Below, piece after piece: positions 60,103-64,000 of a stretch of 64,000 bases of DNA. Origin of the DNA: Tigriopus japonicus (lineage: Eukaryota > Arthropoda > Copepoda > Harpacticoida > Harpacticidae); contig CM021319.1 in the NCBI GenBank assembly GCA_010645155.1, positions 8,727,330 to 8,791,329 of the forward strand, given 5' to 3'. The notes under the pieces were generated by a model. That model had not been told where the DNA came from. It did no database searches and saw nothing but the letters and a program-made list of their open reading frames with translations. Every line of letters starts with the position of its first letter. Position 1 is the stretch's first letter. The position numbers and the translations under genes are program-made.

Positions 60103-62785
60103 TCAAAGTCTGGCCATTTCCTCAACCATTGCCATGCAAATGTCGGTGGCGTTGTCCGAGATAGCCAGGTCACCCTCGGTTGAATTGGCCCAAATGGGGA
60201 AGGAGTTCAGATTGAGCACGGCATTCCCCAACGTGTGAATAGAAATTAAGGACACGCTTAAAGTGACCACATTCATGACCAAACCCATGAGAAGCATTCG
60301 CTGTAAGGTGATGGTGGAAGACGAGTAGATAATGGCATTGGGAGGGGTAGCCACTGGTAACATGAAGGCGTAGCAGCAAGCTGGAAAAAAGTCATAAGTT
60401 CATGATTTATGACATGTAGAGTTCTTCATCGCCAAAAGTGGTGATTGGAAGTGAAAATCCAATTTTAAATTTGAGTCTTGAAAACGGTCACACTGAAGTA
60501 GCGGGCTAGTTGGATGTGAGAAAACGAAATATTGGACGTGAATGTCCAGAAATGGTGGATTGAGGAAAAGTTCCTTGTTATGACTACTCTTGGCCAAAAC
60601 ACTGCATTCAGAGTTAAGATCAGGGAGGCTCAAAAGTATTTAATGGAAAAAAACTTCATTTTTTTGCTCCAACCTTTATTAGAAAGCATTTATTTGATAA
60701 TCAGAACTCATTTTGGGTGCCTGAAACAACAAGGATGATAGCCAAGTTTTGCAAAATCTTGTCAAACTGTAAGTAAAAGACTGCTTAATTGGTTGCATGC
60801 ACTAGTGAGAAACTGTTGACCAAGAGTAGTCATAATAAAAACTTTGTGATCAATCCACTATTTCGCGATGTTCACGTAATGGAATAGCTCTTAAATAAGA
60901 ACACTTGAGCTTGGGCGAAATTTGAAATAAATTTAACACTTGCAGATATGAACTCTTTCGATGTATTTCATTTTGCAACTTTGAATGTCTACGAATGGAA
61001 AGATAAAATCTGTTGCAAAACTTTTTTTCAATGAAATTGAACTGATTTCATTTCATATAGTCATGTAAACCAAAGTCTAACCTTAGTGCAATTTTACAGT
61101 TCATCGTTATTTGGGCACGATTTCTAGATTTTTTTGGAACTAATTGGAAATTGCAAAAATAATTTTGCTAAGTGAAAAAACAAATTGGTCGTTGTCTTTT
61201 CTGTCAATTGAAATCAGAAATAAGATTTGCCACTCAAAAATGCAAATTACTAATCTTTATCTTCAGTTGCATGGTTTCAATCAGAGGCAAACCGGACAAA
61301 TAAAGATGTTCACGTTACTCTCATGTCGTCAGTGCTTTAACAAGTGATCTGATGCACGACGTCGTAAGTTTGGCTGACATTTTTATGAATTTTTTGGCAT
61401 GCCACGAGCTCAAAGAGTACAAATCTCGGAGTGTAAGATGAGAGGGCCAATAATCACAGGACTCGTGTTTAAAAGAAGTAAAAAAATGACAACTCGACAC
61501 CTCCCAATGCATGCATGCATGAATGCCGGTATAAGAGAGCAAATTGGATCAACCCCCTGCATGGTTCTTGAATTCAAGATGGGATTCTCAGTTACAACTT
61601 CTTCGAGCCATCTTTTGAAATCTGCCCATAAATGATGGGTAAACTGAAGTCTCGCTCTTTTGTTAAGAATACACTCTGAATACAAATGGACGAACCATTC
61701 GATCAACAATTGAAGATCGAAGCTAATGTTTGTTGCCCGTGCTCAAGGTCATTTGGAAAATGTATTATAGAGAAAAAGAACAAACAAGTTTGGATCCACC
61801 GCTAAATCTAGTTATTTTAAAGAAAGTGATCTTTTTCTGAACAATACCGAATACGATTTTTTGGCAAATGAACTGAATATAGAACTCTTTTGGGGCTCAT
61901 CTATGAAATTGGTAGCATAAATGAGGAGGAAATTTGTTACAGATATCTTCCCACTTTTGAAATTGTTATGAAGTTAACAATTGAGACCCCATAAATCATG
62001 GTTTGAATTGTTACTTGAAGGAAAGGTACATTCGCCACTTCCTACCCAAAAACGTCGTTTCCGATTCCTTGTTTTCAAACCTAGCATCCTTTGAACTTTG
62101 AGCAGAATTCAACTTAAAATTGTTAGGTACCCTATGTTTGTTTCCGTTTCTTACCAAATCCAGCGGATAACATTAGAAGCAAAGGGTTGATTTGAAGTTC
62201 CACAGCCAACTGAGCCAACACGGGCATGATGAGATTAGCTGTGGCAGTATTGGACATAAACTCTGTCAAAAATGCCGTGATTGTTGATATTGTAATGACC
62301 ACCAAAGTGGGTGACAACGCATCCAGCACCTTCAGGCTAAAATGTTTCAAAATTTCAATTCAAATATGAACTTAAATTTGTTCCAAAAGGCTAAATCTCA
62401 CCTGGATCCAATCCAATAAGAGAGACAGGATCGTTTGGCACCTTCTGCCATGGCAAAACCTCCGCCAGCCAAGATGATCACTCCCCATTGGAGTTCATTT
62501 TGAATGTCACTCCAAGAGATCAAGGCTCCGGAAGACTTAAAGTTTTTCCTTGGATCACATCTGGGATAAGCGGGAAGTACGAATAAGATTAAAACCGCCA
62601 AAATGACCACTGTGGAGTCCGTGACAGCGGTCGATTTCCCATTGGCGTCCGTGAGATTCAAGAGGGAAGCCCAACCGGGAACAAATCGGGGACTTCTTGA
62701 GATCCAGGCCAAGATGAGCAACACGAAGATGACAGCCACTTGAATTTCCCGCCAAGAAATGGGACCCAGCTCTTCATAGCGAGCC
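60103..62785 (-). CDS. SLC13 (INDY-type) sodium/carboxylate carrier, C-terminal part
   Basis: Exons 62785-62402, 62336-62155 and 60380-60103 join in phase across 65-bp and 1774-bp GT-AG introns, giving the last 280 residues. ARYEELGPISW starts the conserved loop, followed by a helix, then ITFPGW-like RFVPGWASL and a further helix. WGVIILAGGGFAMAEGAKRS matches the LLLGGG.ALA.G...S signature. FMSNTATANLIMPVLA is the SNT motif of the second half, and AFMLPVATPPNAI with the last helices completes the carrier. SLC13 proteins move di- and tricarboxylates (citrate, succinate) or sulfate with sodium across the plasma membrane. The 62785 junction needs an upstream exon ending in phase 2, which lies in the intron or beyond the right edge. 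Confidence 0.9.
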
Positions 62786-64000
62786 CTGAGACAAATCAGC
62801 ATATCATTTCCAACAATGACTCAATAAAGACATTTCTAACCTCGAATGAAAGAGTTGTTAATACATGGAAGCCTCGACAACTCGATTTTGATTTTATGCT
62901 TAAAAAAAATCAAAATCGTGGGACAAGTTGAGGGTATTTTTGAGCTTAATTGAAACTTTGAAGTTGAACATCTATCTAGTTTTATCAATGATCTAGGTCA
63001 GGGGTCGGCAACCACTTTTGGGTCAAGGCCCACAAATTTATTTACGTGTTGTCAGAGGCCCACCAAACAGACGTTGGTAGGTTCAGGGGCCCACCAAACA
63101 GACGTTGGTAGGTTCAGGGGCCCACCAAACAGACGTTGGTTAGGTTCAGGGGCCCACAAATTAATGATCAAAGTTCTTTGGGCCCACGAGAACAGTACTA
63201 TGGATGTCTCGCGGTCCCACTATTTTGGACTTTCTCCAAGGCTCCTGGGCCCACCAAAGACCACCCTTGGGCCCACATGTAGGCCGCAGCCCATTGGTTG
63301 CCGATCCCTGATCTAGGTAATGCCACTTTACAATTACAGCAAATGTAAAGGGCAAGAAATACTTTAAGAATTCTTTTACGTACACTAAACATTTGACCTA
63401 TCCCAGTAAAAAACTGAAGATGCTGAATTGTGTCTGAGGCTAATCAAAAATATGTTTCTACCTTGAAAGATGTTTCAAGGTGTCGATTGAACTGGCGATT
63501 TTTCGTCATCCAAAAAAAGTGTGTGAAACTATTTTGTGAATAAATTCGTGTCCCTTGGGTCAATTTTTAGAGGACACTAGTTAAATCTCACAAGTTGCCT
63601 TATTTGTGGCGCTGACTCCTTTTGGAAACATTGGCCATCTCATCATTATCCCACAATGACCATTTGTTCACAGCTATTTGATGTATCTTGATATTCGACG
63701 TGTACACATTCAGATTGCCATCATTCATCACAAGTATACATGTTTTTCTTTCAAGTTTTCTGCTTTAAATAATGGTTTCTTCAAAGTCGTCATTTAGACT
63801 TGATACTTCAATCAATTTTGTCAATTCTTTGATTGAAAAACAAGTATTTTTCAACTATTTTGTCGGCGTTTGGTTGAAAAAAGTGCACAAAACTTCTTCA
63901 AATTTCTCTTTTGCGTTAGGCCAGTTTTAAGATAAGTGATTCTAATTTTTAATGATTTGATGTTTCCCCCCGTTTCCACTTCACACTTCCAATAAAGCTT
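62786..64000 (-). other. Upstream intron of the SLC13 gene
   Basis: No further SLC13 exon could be placed with confidence. A minus-strand GTAG-type donor near 63462 has a short phase-compatible frame before it but no family match. The hAT MITE at 62999-63310 sits here. Confidence 0.4.
62999..63310. mobile_element. 312-bp hAT-type MITE with 31-bp tandem repeats
   Basis: Ends CAGGGGTCGGCAACC and, inverted, CAGGGATCGGCAACC are flanked by the perfect 8-bp repeat ATCTAGGT (62991-62998 and 63311-63318). Inside are three tandem units of about 31 bp (GGCCCACCAAACAGACGTTGG core) from 63057, and repeated GGGCCCAC words. CAGGGGT.GGCAACC termini are typical of hAT/Charlie-like elements. No coding capacity. 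Confidence 0.93.

Noticed and set aside
1..64000. CRISPR arrays, bacterial operons, prophage or defence systems
   Set aside because: The window is eukaryotic; the repeats are transposon ends and tandem units, not regularly spaced direct repeats with unique spacers.

Overview
The window is nuclear DNA of an arthropod, most likely a crustacean and plausibly a copepod. The evidence is split genes with mostly short GT-AG introns (60-300 bp, a few of 0.7-4.3 kb), an AT-rich background, arthropod-type families (SmydA-like SET/MYND proteins, a DM4/12-like secreted protein, an INDY-type SLC13 carrier, a papain-family cathepsin L) and many short non-autonomous DNA transposons. The species call is inference; I ran no search.

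Layout. 1-1256 (+): cathepsin L, entering from the left edge. 4790-6508 (+): intronless SMYD-like SET/MYND protein. 6.5-13.0 kb: transposon-rich, with a broken mariner transposase, a hAT-type MITE with GACACC arrays, an inverted duplicate and a pogo/Tigger-like MITE. 13015-14250 (-): FDXACB1-like protein (BMT5-like domain plus FDX-ACB domain). 17259-19208 (+): SETD7 homologue with MORN repeats. 19362-21399 (-): six-exon SmydA-like gene, convergent with SETD7. 22160-27818 (-): MARCHF1/8-type RING-CH ubiquitin ligase with a 4.3-kb intron and a possible distal promoter near 32.9 kb. 28-37.8 kb: gene-poor, with two intact hAT MITEs, a LINE relic and a 460-bp fold-back. 37805-39385 (-): single-pass membrane protein with a cysteine-rich ectodomain and two PPxY motifs. 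40136-41111: a fresh 488-bp tandem duplication. 45.0-46.4 kb: a hAT-like element containing a large palindrome. 48622-49910 (-): secreted DM4/12-like protein. 50-60 kb: nothing convincing except one small hypothetical ORF. 60103-62785 (-): C-terminal half of an SLC13 carrier whose 5' part is off the window or unresolved, with another hAT MITE in its upstream intron.

No operon-like logic is expected. The main themes are three SET-domain genes within about 17 kb, and at least four independent hAT-type MITE families, each with an intact 8-bp target duplication. I rebuilt the split genes by hand from splice sites and reading phase. All joins listed as exons keep phase, but none has transcript support. 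I found no CRISPR array, rRNA, intact tRNA gene or viral gene.
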